Of a stretch of DNA of 64,000 nt, positions 11,389 to 22,057 are shown piece after piece. The translations under genes and the position numbers were made by a program. Under the pieces are notes generated by a model. That model was not told the DNA's origin. It saw nothing but the letters and a program-made list of their open reading frames with translations, and did not search any database. How positions within the stretch are numbered: the stretch's first letter is position 1; each line of letters opens with the position of its first letter. The stretch is from the NCBI GenBank assembly GCA_001792895.1, contig MARA01000003.1, forward strand, positions 1,488,001 to 1,552,000, in the 5' to 3' direction. The stretch is from Lentinus brumalis. Taxonomy: Eukaryota; Basidiomycota; Agaricomycetes; Polyporales; Polyporaceae.

Positions 11389-14300
11389 CGTGGCCGTTGT
11401 GACCCCTAACCCAGCGGAAGAGCGTGTGCGCATGCCGTTTGCGTAGCATCGCAAGAACCGTCTTCGTCAGGCCCGCATTTGTCTGCGTAATGTAGCCTGA
11501 GTCTTCATGCTTCTGCCGCCACTTCGTGATCGCGTGCATTGTCGTCATTGAGTCGGTCTCCTGCACCATGCGCGTTCGTCCTCCCACCACCATGGTCGCC
11601 ACGAGTGTAGCCACAATCTCGCCTGTCTGATTTGTCTGCGCGAGATGCGCCGGGAGTCGGATGCTGCGATTGAATTCATGGCCTGGTTCGACGTAGACTC
11701 CTGCCCCTGCCTGCGCGTTTCTGTTGCCGTTGTGGAGGCATGAGCCGTCCGTGGCTAGCGTTAGTAGGGCCCCGTCCTCCTGAAGCTCCATGCTAGGCAG
11801 CTCATTCGACACCGGGTCCTTGGAGGTGAAAATTCTGAATGCATGGCCTAGATCCCCATATACAGTGACGCGTCTGTCGAAGGGTACCAGATTGTCATTT
11901 GCAGTCTCATCCTGTATACTTTCCATTTCTGATTGCTCGTAGTCTTCCGGCTGACGCCTACCGGGGTTCCATTTGTCAGGCAGTGTGGCTAGAATCGCTT
12001 TCGCCCTCTCACAGCACAGGTGTGGGTTAGTGCAGCCCGTCGTCGACCGAAGGTGCTCACAGCATGCACATCCGCACTTTGCCGTCGGCCTATGGTCTCG
12101 CCGTTGCAGCGCGCGTGTCAGCTCAAAGCAGTCTCCTACCGTTGCCATGGCATGGGCTTGTTGTAAGCAGGTGAGCAGTTTGGATGGCACTGTTAGTCGG
12201 CCTAGTTTGATGCGGTCAGCATACTGATGATCCCATATCGGCATAGATGTCAGGATATTCCGCGAGAAGGCGAGACCTTCGAGGCGAACACCATACTTCT
12301 TTGCCACATTCATCATGCTCGTCAGCTCATCCGGCAGTCCTTGCACCTTGGGCTTCCACTTCTGCAAGAAAGGGTTGACGCGCAGCTCTGGCTGTTTCAG
12401 CCTGCAGCTTTTAGGGACATGGTTCGCGTACAGATCGTCAGCCAAATAGGCCCAGGTCGGGCGAGCATCGCTATAGTCAAGATAGGCTCTGAGCCACATT
12501 ATGTCAATTGCCTCGTTCCTGGTCTTCAAGTCAAGGAGCCCCAGCCCTCCTCTCGCCACCGGAAGGTACGTGTGCTCCATACTCACCGGCGGAGTATGTC
12601 GGTCGTCCCATAGATACCCGCGAATAATTTTGTTTAGGCGTTGGAGAATCATCTCCGGCATCCGTTGAACCGTGGTCAAGAATTGTGTCATGCCCCCTAT
12701 AATCATCTGAATGACATGCTTCTTTCCCTGCACTGACGCGTGCCCCCTCTTCCACCTTTCTATAACTTCCATGAGGGGCTTCCTCATTGCGACAATCTTG
12801 TTCAGAACCAGGGTCCAGACATCCACCTGGTTGACACCATTGCCAAGGAAGGCCCCCAGGATGCGAACTGCCTCCCCCTCTTGCGCGACATGTACGCCCC
12901 GTGGGTAGTTTTCCCATGCCCCGGTTGCGCTGTAGGTCTCTGCCATTTCGTCGCGGAAAGCCGGGCTTCCCAGCGGTATTATCTCAGTTTTCCCGATGTT
13001 GAAGCGCGCCTTTGCTGCTGAACACCAGGTGTCAAGTACTGTCTGCAACGTTGCGAAGTCGTCCTGCCTTGAGAGGTATACCGTGGTGTCGTCGGCAAAA
13101 AGCACCGCCTTAAGAGTCTCGTCGCACCGCGGTATGCTGTACCCTTTGATCTCGGACGTCCGGATCATTGCAGACAGAGGCTCGATTGCCAGGTCGAAGA
13201 GGAGACAGGAGAGCGGGTCCCCCTGTCGGACGCCTCGGTAAATACGGTACGCCCTGCTCAGTATCCCGTTGATCATTACAGACGTCTCAGCATTTGCATA
13301 CAGGGATTGCACCAGTCGAACGAAACTGGGCGGGATGCCGAAACGCTCTAATACCTTCCAGAGGTAATCGTGCGCTATCTTGTCGTAGGCTTTCTCTTGG
13401 TCGAGGGCCACGATCGCACCGTCAGCATTGTTCTCCTCCGTCCAGTGTATCATCATCCGCGCTAACTGTGTATGGTTGTGAATCTTTCTACCAGGTACAA
13501 ATCCTGCCTGCGCTTTGTGTATGAGCTTTGGCGCGACCTCCGCCAGTCTAACCGCCAAAGCTTTGCTCAGAAGCTTGTAGTCGGTGTTGAGGAGGGTGAT
13601 CGGCCGATAATTCACCACCCTTGTGCGCTCACCCTTTTCTTTATAGATCGGAGCTATCCATCCTCGCGCGAAGGAGGTCGTTGGGTCAATGCCATGGATT
13701 CGCATGTCTTCGAAGGCCGCCCTCAGGAGCCGGACAACGTCAAAGCCCGTTCTACCTCTGTGTCGGCTGTCCTCGATATGTCTCGCCTGTAGTGTTTTCC
13801 ACAGCTCGAACGGCACCCCGTCAAGGCCTGGGGATGAGCCATTCTTTGAGAAGCGTAGGGATAACAGGATCTCCTCGTACGTAATTTCTCCGCCCAGTTC
13901 TAGAGCTTCAGTTTGCGAGACCCTCTCTTTCAGGCTATTCAGCGCCGTCGCTATGTCCTCCTCCCTCTCACTCGCGGGCTTGGAGCCCGGTTCATCCCGC
14001 TGCACGTTCATGTGGTGCAGCCTCGCCATTTCGGCCATCCTGACTGAGTCCGTCTCGAAAAGCTTCTCACCTGCAACGCCCGTCTGTCCTTCCTTTTCGA
14101 ATGCGCTGATAATATCCCGGGGCGCGCACTCCCTGTGTAGTTTAGACCAATATTTCGTCGGGCGTTCCCCGTACAGTCTATGCGTGGCTCGTGAGTGCTG
14201 CTGTTGTTGCTTCACACGCTGTTGCTTGAGCTGACATATTTGTTTTGTCAGTGCTTCAGTTTCCTTCAGCACAACTTCCTCTGGTAGGTCCCGTTTCGCT

Positions 14301-15454
14301 TTGGTCTTCCTCAGGGCTGATTCCCTTTCCCGTATCTCCGCAAGGAGTCTTGGTACCACTGCTCGCTCACGATCTCGGGCCAGCTTTGTCACCGACTTTT
14401 TGAAGCGGTGCAGGATCCTCTGCGGATTAGAGGTGTCTGATCTAGTACCGGCCGTCTCTAGTGTCGTCAGCTCTTGTATCGCCTCCAGACCTCGCTGCTT
14501 GATATCCTTGCTTAACTTCTTGTCTTTGAGCAGTCCCAGCGGAAAGAGCGGTCGGCCTTCACCCACGACAGGTGCGTTGTCTGGCGTGAGTTGTACTAGA
14601 ACGAGGCTATGGTCTGTCCGTACGCCAGCCTCACATATTGTCCATTCTCTAGCGTTGTCGAAGAGTGCAGGCGTGACATAGACTCTGTCGAGCCTAGAGA
14701 AAACGGCCTCCCGCCCAGTACCTCGGTGGAAGGTATATTCACGTATGTTGGGATATGTAGCTCTCCAGCCATCGGCGAGCATCAGCCCGAGACTCATTTT
14801 CAGTTCGTCCAGGGCTTCAATTGACTGGTCCGGTCCGTCTCCAATAGGGAGCCTATCAAGGTGGTCCTCGACATTATTGAAGTCGCCAGCCATTAGCTGT
14901 GGCCTCGGGCACTGTGGATGGTCCTCATAGTATTTCCGTACGTCCCGGAAGAACCGTTTTCGCTCTGCAACGCCCTCTGATGTTGGGGCATATATGCACA
15001 GTATGTGTTTATGATCTCCGCCCTGACATGTTATTGCAACCTGTATGGCCTTTCCAGGAATGATCTCTGTTGCCTCCGCGTCCGCCGTTTTCACGTATCG
15101 AGCATTCAAAACAATCGCCACCCCATCTCGTTGCGTGGGGGCCTCTGGGTTAGCAGAGTAGAAGATGCGAATTCGTTTCGCGAACATTTTATGGATCGCG
15201 GCCGTCCGCTCGCTTGTCAGATGTGTCTCCTGAAGCAGGAGCACCCCTATACGGTGTTCTGCCATCATTCGATACAGTCTTCCCCACTTATTGCTCGGGT
15301 GGTCCCTAATGAGATTTCCAAACCCATTAATATTCAGCGTTCCGAGCTGTACCGCCGACCGCCTCTCCTCTTTCCGTTTGCGTTTCCTGGCTTCCGGGTG
15401 TGTATTCTCTGCCTCCTCGCTTCGATCCCCGAGCCTGCTGCCATTTCTCGGCAT
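11363..15454 (-). pseudogene. LINE ORF2: endonuclease, reverse transcriptase, RNase H (interrupted at its 3' part)
   Basis: A 1,363-residue open frame with no internal stops. N-terminal APE-like endonuclease: VQLGTLNINGFGN, LLLQETHL, AGDFNNVEDHLDR, ..DHSLVLV. Reverse transcriptase in the middle: WIAPIYKEKGERTRVVNYRP, AGFVPGRKI, ALDQEKAYDKI, VRQGDPLSCLLFDLAIEPL and the catalytic FADDTTVYLS (about 13075-13101). C-terminal RNase H begins LTLATDGSCLHNGN and reaches FRWVRGHNGHA, where the nested element at 9901-11388 cuts it. The last six residues are read from the inserted inverted repeat. The protein would copy element RNA at a nicked target. The EN and RT motifs look intact, so damage appears confined to the insertion. 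Confidence 0.95.
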
Positions 15455-16150
15455 GTCTCCCTCAGTACGTTCTCTACCTTGAGTTCCTTCCTGTATCCGG
15501 GTCCCCGCCTCGTCTCCTCGTGTCTCTAAAACATTTATGCCTCCATTTTCCCCTCCACGATCATCGTCACTCCTGCGGGCATGTGCGCCAGAAGAGACTC
15601 GCGTAGAGTTGAAGCACCGATCGCCATGGCTGTTGTGTATACCAGTTTGTTGTGAAATTGTAGTATGGGTGTTCGCAGTTGGGATGTGTCGGCCGGGTTA
15701 CAACCTTAGCCCGGCCCAAGACGGAATTGACCTTCCGACCGAGGTGACGAACGCAGTCGCACTCAACCGCGGTGAGTATCGTTACGAATGCTTGCCCGCG
15801 TACGGGCACGGCTCGTCCCGCCTAAATAGGCTACCGTGTAGAGAGACTAGCAGGGCTTCCTGTTCGAGCAGTAAAATACACCCTGCCAGGGCCTGCGTGT
15901 AACGGCGATACCGCATATCGCCACGCACCGTGCATAACCAAGTCTCGGGCGGCCACGCCGAGCGCACACCGTTGGAGGCATTGTGACATGCCTTCGCGTC
16001 GTTTGTATATTGAAGGGAACGCGAGGCATAACGCCTCGAAGATCTGAGTGGGGATAGTTCTATTAGCGCACTCTACTACTAAGATACCAACAAGTTCAGA
16101 GAAGCGTCCTCCAGTCCTTGTGCTGTCGCACCGACCACCGTCCCCGCTGA

Positions 16151-18954
16151 CTAGTCGTACCAGCCTCTCTGTGGTACGTCCATCCGCTGCTGCGTTGCAA
16201 AGCGGCGCGGCTGACGGCCACCGCCATTCCATGGGGACCTCCCCCTCGGTGTGTACGGTCTCCGTCCTTCGTTCCTTCTGTACGTGCCTCCTCCCTCCCC
16301 GTCGTGGTACCCTGTGCCGTCGGTCCATTCCCGACTCTCTCTCGTCCTTCCCTTCCACGTTCCGCCACCGCGCGGTGCCCCGTCATGTCTCTCGGGGGCT
16401 ATGGACTTCTTCGTGCCGAGCACCTCCGCCGTATGTGATCGCGCCCCAAGCCCGGTCCCTTGCCACCCTCTCATGGACGGGAAGAGACACTTCATCGTGT
16501 CGTGGTCTACTCCTCGGCAGCCAGAGCACCAGTAGACTCTCCTGGCGACTCCCGTGCCGTTCAAGAAGTTGTTGTACTTGCGAGACCTCAAGTACGTCAC
16601 CCAGTTCCTCCACTCCGACATGTCGTCGGTGGGGGAATCGATGAAGACGTTCGCCGTGAAGTCGCCATCGTCGAGGTCGGCGATCTTGACGTCTAAAGTG
16701 CTAAGGACGTATTCGACCCGTTCTTCCATCGGGATGCGTCTGAGAGTCATGCTGGTCCTGGTGAGTCTCGTCAGCCATTCGTACATCTCTGGCGCGCGCA
16801 GTACGTCCATGACCGCCGCTCGGATTACAGCGGAGTCCGGTCGGAGAAAGCCTACAAGCCCGCAAACCCATCTGGGGTTGCTGAGCCGTCGGGGATAGGT
16901 GATGATGCTAACGCCCTTTGACGACGCGACGCGGACCTCCGTCATTCGTGATGCGCCGTTCGCCGTGAGTCCTCGTATCGCCCACGTGAAGGGGAGGTCG
17001 CGTACAGCGAGTTGGCGTTCTCGATCGGGGTCCGGTGGCACGACGCTGAAGTGAGTTTCCCCGGTGACATAGGTTGTGATCGCCGAGACTGCACTTTCGA
17101 CATGTCGGTTAACCACGCCGTTGGTGGTGTGCTTGTAGTTATATGCCGTGAACATTACCGCCGTACTGTCCTTCCACACCTCCCGTTGCCAGTCCGTCGA
17201 CTGTCCTCGTAGAAGGCACTCCGGGTCGTCGAAGTGCACCTCCCACTTGCTGTCCCGGGGGTTCTCAGCCAGAGTCGGGAGGTCTGCAGCGTGTGGGCTC
17301 TGTGCGACCGCCGTCGGTACAATCTCGAAAGCTCCCCAGTCATCCCGCGTGTCCATCTGCGTCTCATCCGGCCTCTCGTCATTCCAGCCCATACCGTCAT
17401 ACTCCGTACGCCTCTGACTCGCGTGGCTCTCCCTGGCTTGCGTGGTAGTCTCACGACTCGGCGCCATGTTCGCTCTCGTCTCCAGTCCAGCCGTCCTCTG
17501 GTCTCGCTCGGTCTGCACCACGTACGCTCGCCTATCCTGCAGTTCTTCCTCGCGTGTCCGCGTTTTGTGGTTCCTGCGCATCTCTTGCTGGTATTGCCAG
17601 GCTTTGGTATGCGGGATCGGGGAGAACGTGGCGTCGTTCACGTTCCCATCCCCTCCCGCATTCCAGCCGTCCGCCGCAGGAGCCCTCTGCACTCCATCCC
17701 GTCCCGGAACCGCGCTGTCCCAGTACCTCGGGGCGTAGCCTCCTCGCCATTCGCCGCTCTCCGCTCGACGTCCCGGCGCGCCTCTGCGTGACGGCGACGT
17801 CTCCAGGATTTGGCCTAGACTCTGAAAAGAGCTCCGACTACGCGTCGTGTTCCGTCCTGGAGGGGCTCGTAGGAGTGCACTCTCGTCTCCGTCACCGTCG
17901 CCGTTGTCGTCCCGGTTCTCGACGTGTTCGTCGATTCGCATGCTGTCGCAGCTGTCGCGTTCCGGCTGATTCGAGCTCCGGAAACTCCCAGTCTCATCAG
18001 CTCGGCCCGCGTTCCTTCGTCCTGAGTAGACCGACTCGATAGTAGTGTTGGCGCGTGAGAAGGGGGTCGGGGGTGGCCAGAGACGTTGGCCTGGCTGTCC
18101 ATCGTGTAAGGCGGGTTCAGCGTTCGATGGCTATGCGTAGCATATTCAGATACATGTTTGGGTGTCGAACAAGCTACGGGATGGGACATGTCTCTTCGCA
18201 TATCATCAAAGCTCCCAGCCCCTCCCCACGGGTTCGCCAACATCTCGTTCACCGAAGGGAGACGGAGTGACGGCTGCACAGGGACCACAAAGTCGCGTCG
18301 CTGCCTCCGCGCCGTCCTATTCAACTCCTCAGATCCCTGGGATCCCTCCCATGAACGCTTGCGGTGGGTTGGCGCAGGGATACGTGGATGATGTTCATAC
18401 TGCTCACCAGCATACTCGTCGAGCTCCTCCAAGAAGGCGCGTTTTTCCTGGTCGTCCGCTAGCTGGTTACTCGGCGGGCCTTCGTCGAGCAATTCACCGT
18501 CCTCAAAGGCCCTCGACTCGTACTCGTCGAACTGAAAGGTAGCCGGGGATCTTGGAAGTGAGCCTACCGCGCTCCACATCGACGCGCTGTCGTTACTCTG
18601 CGTCTTCGGCACTACGCGCTCGGTACCATCGCTCGGGATGTCCGTATAGCGGATTGGGGAGCTCGACGGCAAAGAGCTCTCCACGCTCTGCTTGCCCGTT
18701 CATCGACGCGTACACAGAGGAGAGAGGTGCGTGCTTACCAGCTGCCTCTCCTGCACGTCGTCCGCCTTGTGGCCCGTGACAGTGGTCTCTTGTTCTCCTT
18801 GGACGACGTCCTCGTCATCGCTCGCCACAGGTACGTCCTGGTCATAATCGTTCTGTTCCGGCGTTGCGCGCACCAGCACACGTCCCGTCTCGTCAGCGCT
18901 TCGTCCAGGATACTCCGAAGGTAGGCCTCTTGCTCTTCGCGTACTCACAGACAT
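16151..18954 (-). CDS. LINE ORF1, CCHC zinc-knuckle nucleic-acid-binding protein, discontinuous frame
   Basis: Three open segments join in this order. Segment A starts at 18954 (MSVSTRRARGLPSEYPG) and is acidic. An in-frame stop at about 18700 is bypassed if a 51 nt GT...AG segment (18738 down to 18688, GTAAGC...AAGCAG) is spliced, continuing in frame into segment B (18684-17815, QEKRAFLEELDEYAGEQYEHH). B overlaps segment C (17941-16151) by 127 nt in the -1 frame. C carries the CCHC knuckle CSGCRGVDHDTMKC (around 16484-16533), followed by a basic Arg/Gly-rich tail. ORF1 proteins of this kind coat element RNA. The intron and the frame shift may be real regulation or decay; I cannot tell. Confidence 0.7.
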
Positions 18955-20323
18955 GTTGGCCTGTGTGTCGCCTCGCGTAGCAGTTGTAGTGGCGGGGCCC
19001 GTCGGCTTGCGAGTCGGCGTCTCAGTTGTAGATGGCGCGGGGAGGAGCGGGAGCGATTGGCAGCGGAAGGGGAGTGCTGGGGAAGGGTGGGAGATTGCGG
19101 CCGTCCTCCAGACTCTTAAGTCTTCACGCGCCCTGCTCGCGCGACGGCTTGCTCGCTCGCTGCCCCATCGAGTGCGGTTTCTTGTCTCGTCGTCGTGGCG
19201 TCCGAGCCGTCGGGTGGGCGGGATCGAGAGGGAGGGCGGGCGAGGTGGTCGGAGGTTCGTACCAGGAGCTCTTGCTCCCTGTTGGGGCAAGTTCTCTGGC
19301 GCCTAGTCGCCACGTGCCTGCGCCTGCATGCGCCCTCGTTATCCCTTACTAGGTGCGATTCTTGTCGTCTCTCCTGGCTCGCTTCCTCAGCGTCTTCAGT
19401 TGACTGCTGATGCGTTGACTTCCCGCTCGTCTTCTGCCTCGTCTTCCCTCTGCTTCCTTCCACGCACTTCTTACACTCGTTCTGACCGCATCATCGCTAT
19501 CTAGTCGCTTCGCCGACCCATCCCTCCTGTCGTTCCCCGGCTTCTCTTGTGCCCTCAATCCTCGTCGCACTCACTTTTCGCTTCCTCGCCTTGATGGTTT
19601 ACGTCCCGGTGAGCCTTCCCTTCTCGATCTGATTCCCATCTCTTATAGCGTCAATCATCTTTAGGCTTTGAGCTCTGGCAGCATCAAGACCACCCTGCAT
19701 CGCGTTTTGCCTCATGTGCACGCCTGCCTACGCCCTCGTTTATCCGTATTGGGTGCGTTTCTCGGTGGTACACCGTGCCTCTCCGTGTCTCCTGCTGACA
19801 GGCAGAAACTTGTACATCAGTTCCGTCCCTTCCTTCGGCCGCGCTGCCATCCGCTGGCATGTTCCGTCCTCGTCTGGTTCGCCTCCGTCTCCCTCAAGCT
19901 TCCCGTCTCTCTTCCTCAGCGGCAGCTCGTTCTTATCCTTTCACGGCCACGTCTTTATCCTTTCCTTCACACACGCTCCCCCGCATCAAAGCTTACGTTT
20001 TGGTACGTCCTCATTAGTTGTTCAAAGGTTTATTATTGACAGCCCCTGATATGGGACGTCCCTTGCCAGCACATCGCGCGTCTTCCTCCTGCATAGCTTC
20101 TCACGTCCTCCGTCGGACTGCGTTTGCTCTTCCTTTATCGGTAAGCTTCCCTGTCTACTTTGCCCAATCGTACCTCAGCCACATGTGCATCTTCAGCGTC
20201 CCTTCCAGTCCCTGCGTGGGCACCGTCCTCCGGACTCTCTTCTCCATCACCTTCCAGCGTCTTCTCTTGTCCTCCCGGCCCTTCCCGGCAGGGGGTCCAG
20301 CCCGCACTCTTCCGCTCCACACG
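18955..20323 (-). other. element leader between upstream ORF and ORF1
   Basis: No convincing coding frame. A ~45 bp sequence block (TGCCTGCGCCTGCATGCGCCC near 19320; TGCACGCCTGCCTACGCCC near 19715) is repeated in diverged form about 390 bp apart. It could be a remnant of promoter-type monomers in the 5' untranslated part of the element. Confidence 0.4.
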
Positions 20324-21076
20324 TCACTTGTCCCCTTTCGCCATGCCTCCCAGCGGTTCCATGTGTTTCCGTCGCTCCGTCCGGCCCCTCGTGCCGTTCT
20401 GTCGTCCCGTTCCGTTCCGCCATCCCGTCCCGTTCCGCCACTCCGTTCCGTCCTCCTCGCACGCTCCTCCGTGCGTCTCCGCTTCCCCAGCCGCGTCGCG
20501 CCTCCCGAGGTGCCCGCGATGCCCGAGGTGCCCGTGGCGCCCAGAACTTTTGAGGTGTGCAAGACTCTCCATAGGCAGTTCCACTGGGTCCCATTCGCTG
20601 TCGTTTCGTGCAGCCCGCAGCTCTCCGTGTTGCACCGTGCTTCCCGCGACGTATACAATTTCCAGCTCCACTCTCACGATTGCGTTTCCCCTGCACCGAT
20701 TTTGTATCCTCACCGTCGCCCATCCTTCCTCTGCCTCCTCAATCTTCCATACCTCCCCTATCACGTGCGGGTCGTATGCCTTGTGGGCGTTGAGATTTGC
20801 GCCTGGTGTCGTCGGCGCCGCTTTTGGAAGTGCAAGGAGTTGGACCCGCTCGCCGACCGCAAGCGGCTTGGTTGGCTTCACGTGTGTCGTATAGATGTGC
20901 ACCTCCTCTCCATCCGCCTCCTCTCCCTGATAACAGTCTCTTCTGCTGTTTTTCCACCACGCAAGGACTTGCGTCTCTGCCGCTTCCCTCTCCCCAGCCG
21001 ACTCTTCCGCTTTGTTCTCTCGCGACCGCGAATCGCGTGAGAGCTCCCGCATCTTCTCTCCAGTTGCTTTTGGCAT
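20324..21076 (-). CDS. 250-residue upstream ORF inside the retrotransposon, unknown function
   Basis: Intact frame on the element's sense strand from MPKATGEKMRELSRD to GMAKGDK. The first ~190 residues are non-repetitive and protein-like: charged N-terminus, VLAWWKNSRRD, EEVHIYTTHVKPTKPLAVG, YDPHVIGEVWKIEEAEEGW, NAIVRVELEIVYVAG. The last ~60 are built from short degenerate repeats (GHLGHRGHLGRRD, TEWRNGTGWRNGTGRQNG) encoded by a simple GGAACGGGAC-type tract. I know no match. Because it lies between the target-site duplications, it belongs to the element or was captured by it. A 340-residue frame on the opposite strand (20018-21040) is Ser/Pro/Arg-rich and looks like its shadow. Confidence 0.5.
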   Translation of the reverse strand: MPKATGEKMRELSRDSRSRENKAEESAGEREAAETQVLAWWKNSRRDCYQGEEADGEEVHIYTTHVKPTKPLAVGERVQLLALPKAAPTTPGANLNAHKAYDPHVIGEVWKIEEAEEGWATVRIQNRCRGNAIVRVELEIVYVAGSTVQHGELRAARNDSEWDPVELPMESLAHLKSSGRHGHLGHRGHLGRRDAAGEAETHGGACEEDGTEWRNGTGWRNGTGRQNGTRGRTERRKHMEPLGGMAKGDK

Positions 21077-21763
21077 GTGTTGGCTGGTCGCAGGAGGTGT
21101 GTTTGGGTGTAGGAGGAGTGGTGAGGGTGCAGACGTGGCAGGGTTTTGTGACCATGACCAGTCATAAATAGTAGTGAACGTAATCGGCTCCGCGCATGGA
21201 GAAATGAAAACGAGCGTGCTTCAGTGGCCGAAGCCGAGGAAAACATACCGATCGTGCAGTGTGCTTTATATGCCTGGGGGAGCGTTCTTTCGCGTGATTT
21301 CACTTGTCTCAGTTCCGCGCGGCTTCCCGTTCCGGGCGCCTATTTGTCATGGCTATGACATGTCTGCTCTCCACGTCGGGCGCTTCCTGTGTCCGCTGGC
21401 AGTGGCCCTCTGCATCTCCCTCCTTCCAGCGTGCCCTAGTTGGCCTCAGCAGCATACTAGGTTGTACTATCGCTCTCAAGGGGTTCCAGGGTAAGTTCTA
21501 ATGACTCCCGTTGCACGGGCAAAGGGTTGTTGGGCGGGGGCTCTGTTCAGCCGTTCATTCGTTCATTCGTTCTTTCGCTCATTCGTTCATTCGCTTATTT
21601 GCTCATTCTAGCATGCCCAGCTGTCTTCAGCACGCTCGTTCGCATATCATTCGTATGCCTAGATCATTCCGAGTATATATCATCCACACGTTCTGGCCGC
21701 TCCAAGAGCCAGATACCGTGGGAAAAGACCAGCTGGTGGTGGTCATGGGAAGAGGAGCGCCTC
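21077..21763 (-). other. 5' leader of the retrotransposon
   Basis: No coding signal. It contains the TTCATTCG repeat described separately and should carry the internal promoter that non-LTR elements place at their 5' end; I see no specific motif. Confidence 0.45.
21551..21608. repeat. degenerate CGTTCATT octamer repeat
   Basis: About seven imperfect copies of TTCATTCG with variants TTCTTTCG, CTCATTCG and CTTATTTG, lying in the first ~200 bp of the element's sense strand. Confidence 0.8.
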
Positions 21764-21779
21764 ATGTCATCTTCGTCTT
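21764..21779. repeat. target-site duplication, 5' side of the retrotransposon
   Basis: ATGTCATCTTCGTCTT, identical to 8742-8757. Together they mark the insertion site and show that the whole interval between them arrived as one unit. Confidence 0.9.
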
Positions 21780-22057
21780 CCAGACGTCGTGGAAAAATTT
21801 GGCCGTCGGGCTTCGAAGCTCGGCAGCGGGGAACGGTGCAGGGTCGACTTCAGCCGACACGTAATCCTGAGACAGAATAGACGGGCATGGAATCAAGCTG
21901 ACCCACTGCAGCACAACTTGCATTTGAGGCTCAACGGGAGGATGGTTCAGTGATTCCATTTCGTGAGTCACAAGAAAGACAGTATACAGGAACGATAAGC
22001 AAGACAGCCAGGGGTGTGCGTACCGAGCGGGGAAGCAAAGTCGGGGCAGACGTCAAA

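Larger units (their letters stand above)
8758..21763 (-). mobile_element. full-length non-LTR (LINE) retrotransposon, Tad-like, interrupted by a nested TIR element
   Basis: The element is bounded by perfect 16 bp direct repeats (8742-8757, 21764-21779) and ends in A13. Sense order on the minus strand: ~690 bp leader, a 250-residue ORF (21076-20324), a ~1.4 kb spacer, ORF1 with a CCHC knuckle (18954-16151), ~0.6 kb spacer, ORF2 with endonuclease, reverse transcriptase and RNase H (15454 onward), a terminal zinc-knuckle region ending at 8997, and a 3' UTR. Without the 1,488 bp insertion at 9901-11388 it would be about 11.5 kb. EN+RT+RNase H with a CCHC ORF1 is the architecture of the fungal Tad clade; that clade assignment is inference. 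The element landed between two tandem TPR genes. It is disabled at least by the nested insertion. Confidence 0.88.

Noticed and set aside
15530..16150. Possible small gene between ORF1 and ORF2 of the LINE
   Set aside because: Frames are short and without support; it is most simply the inter-ORF spacer.
20018..21040. 340-residue plus-strand frame rich in Ser, Pro and Arg
   Set aside because: Low-complexity composition, opposite to the element's sense direction, and antisense to a more protein-like frame.
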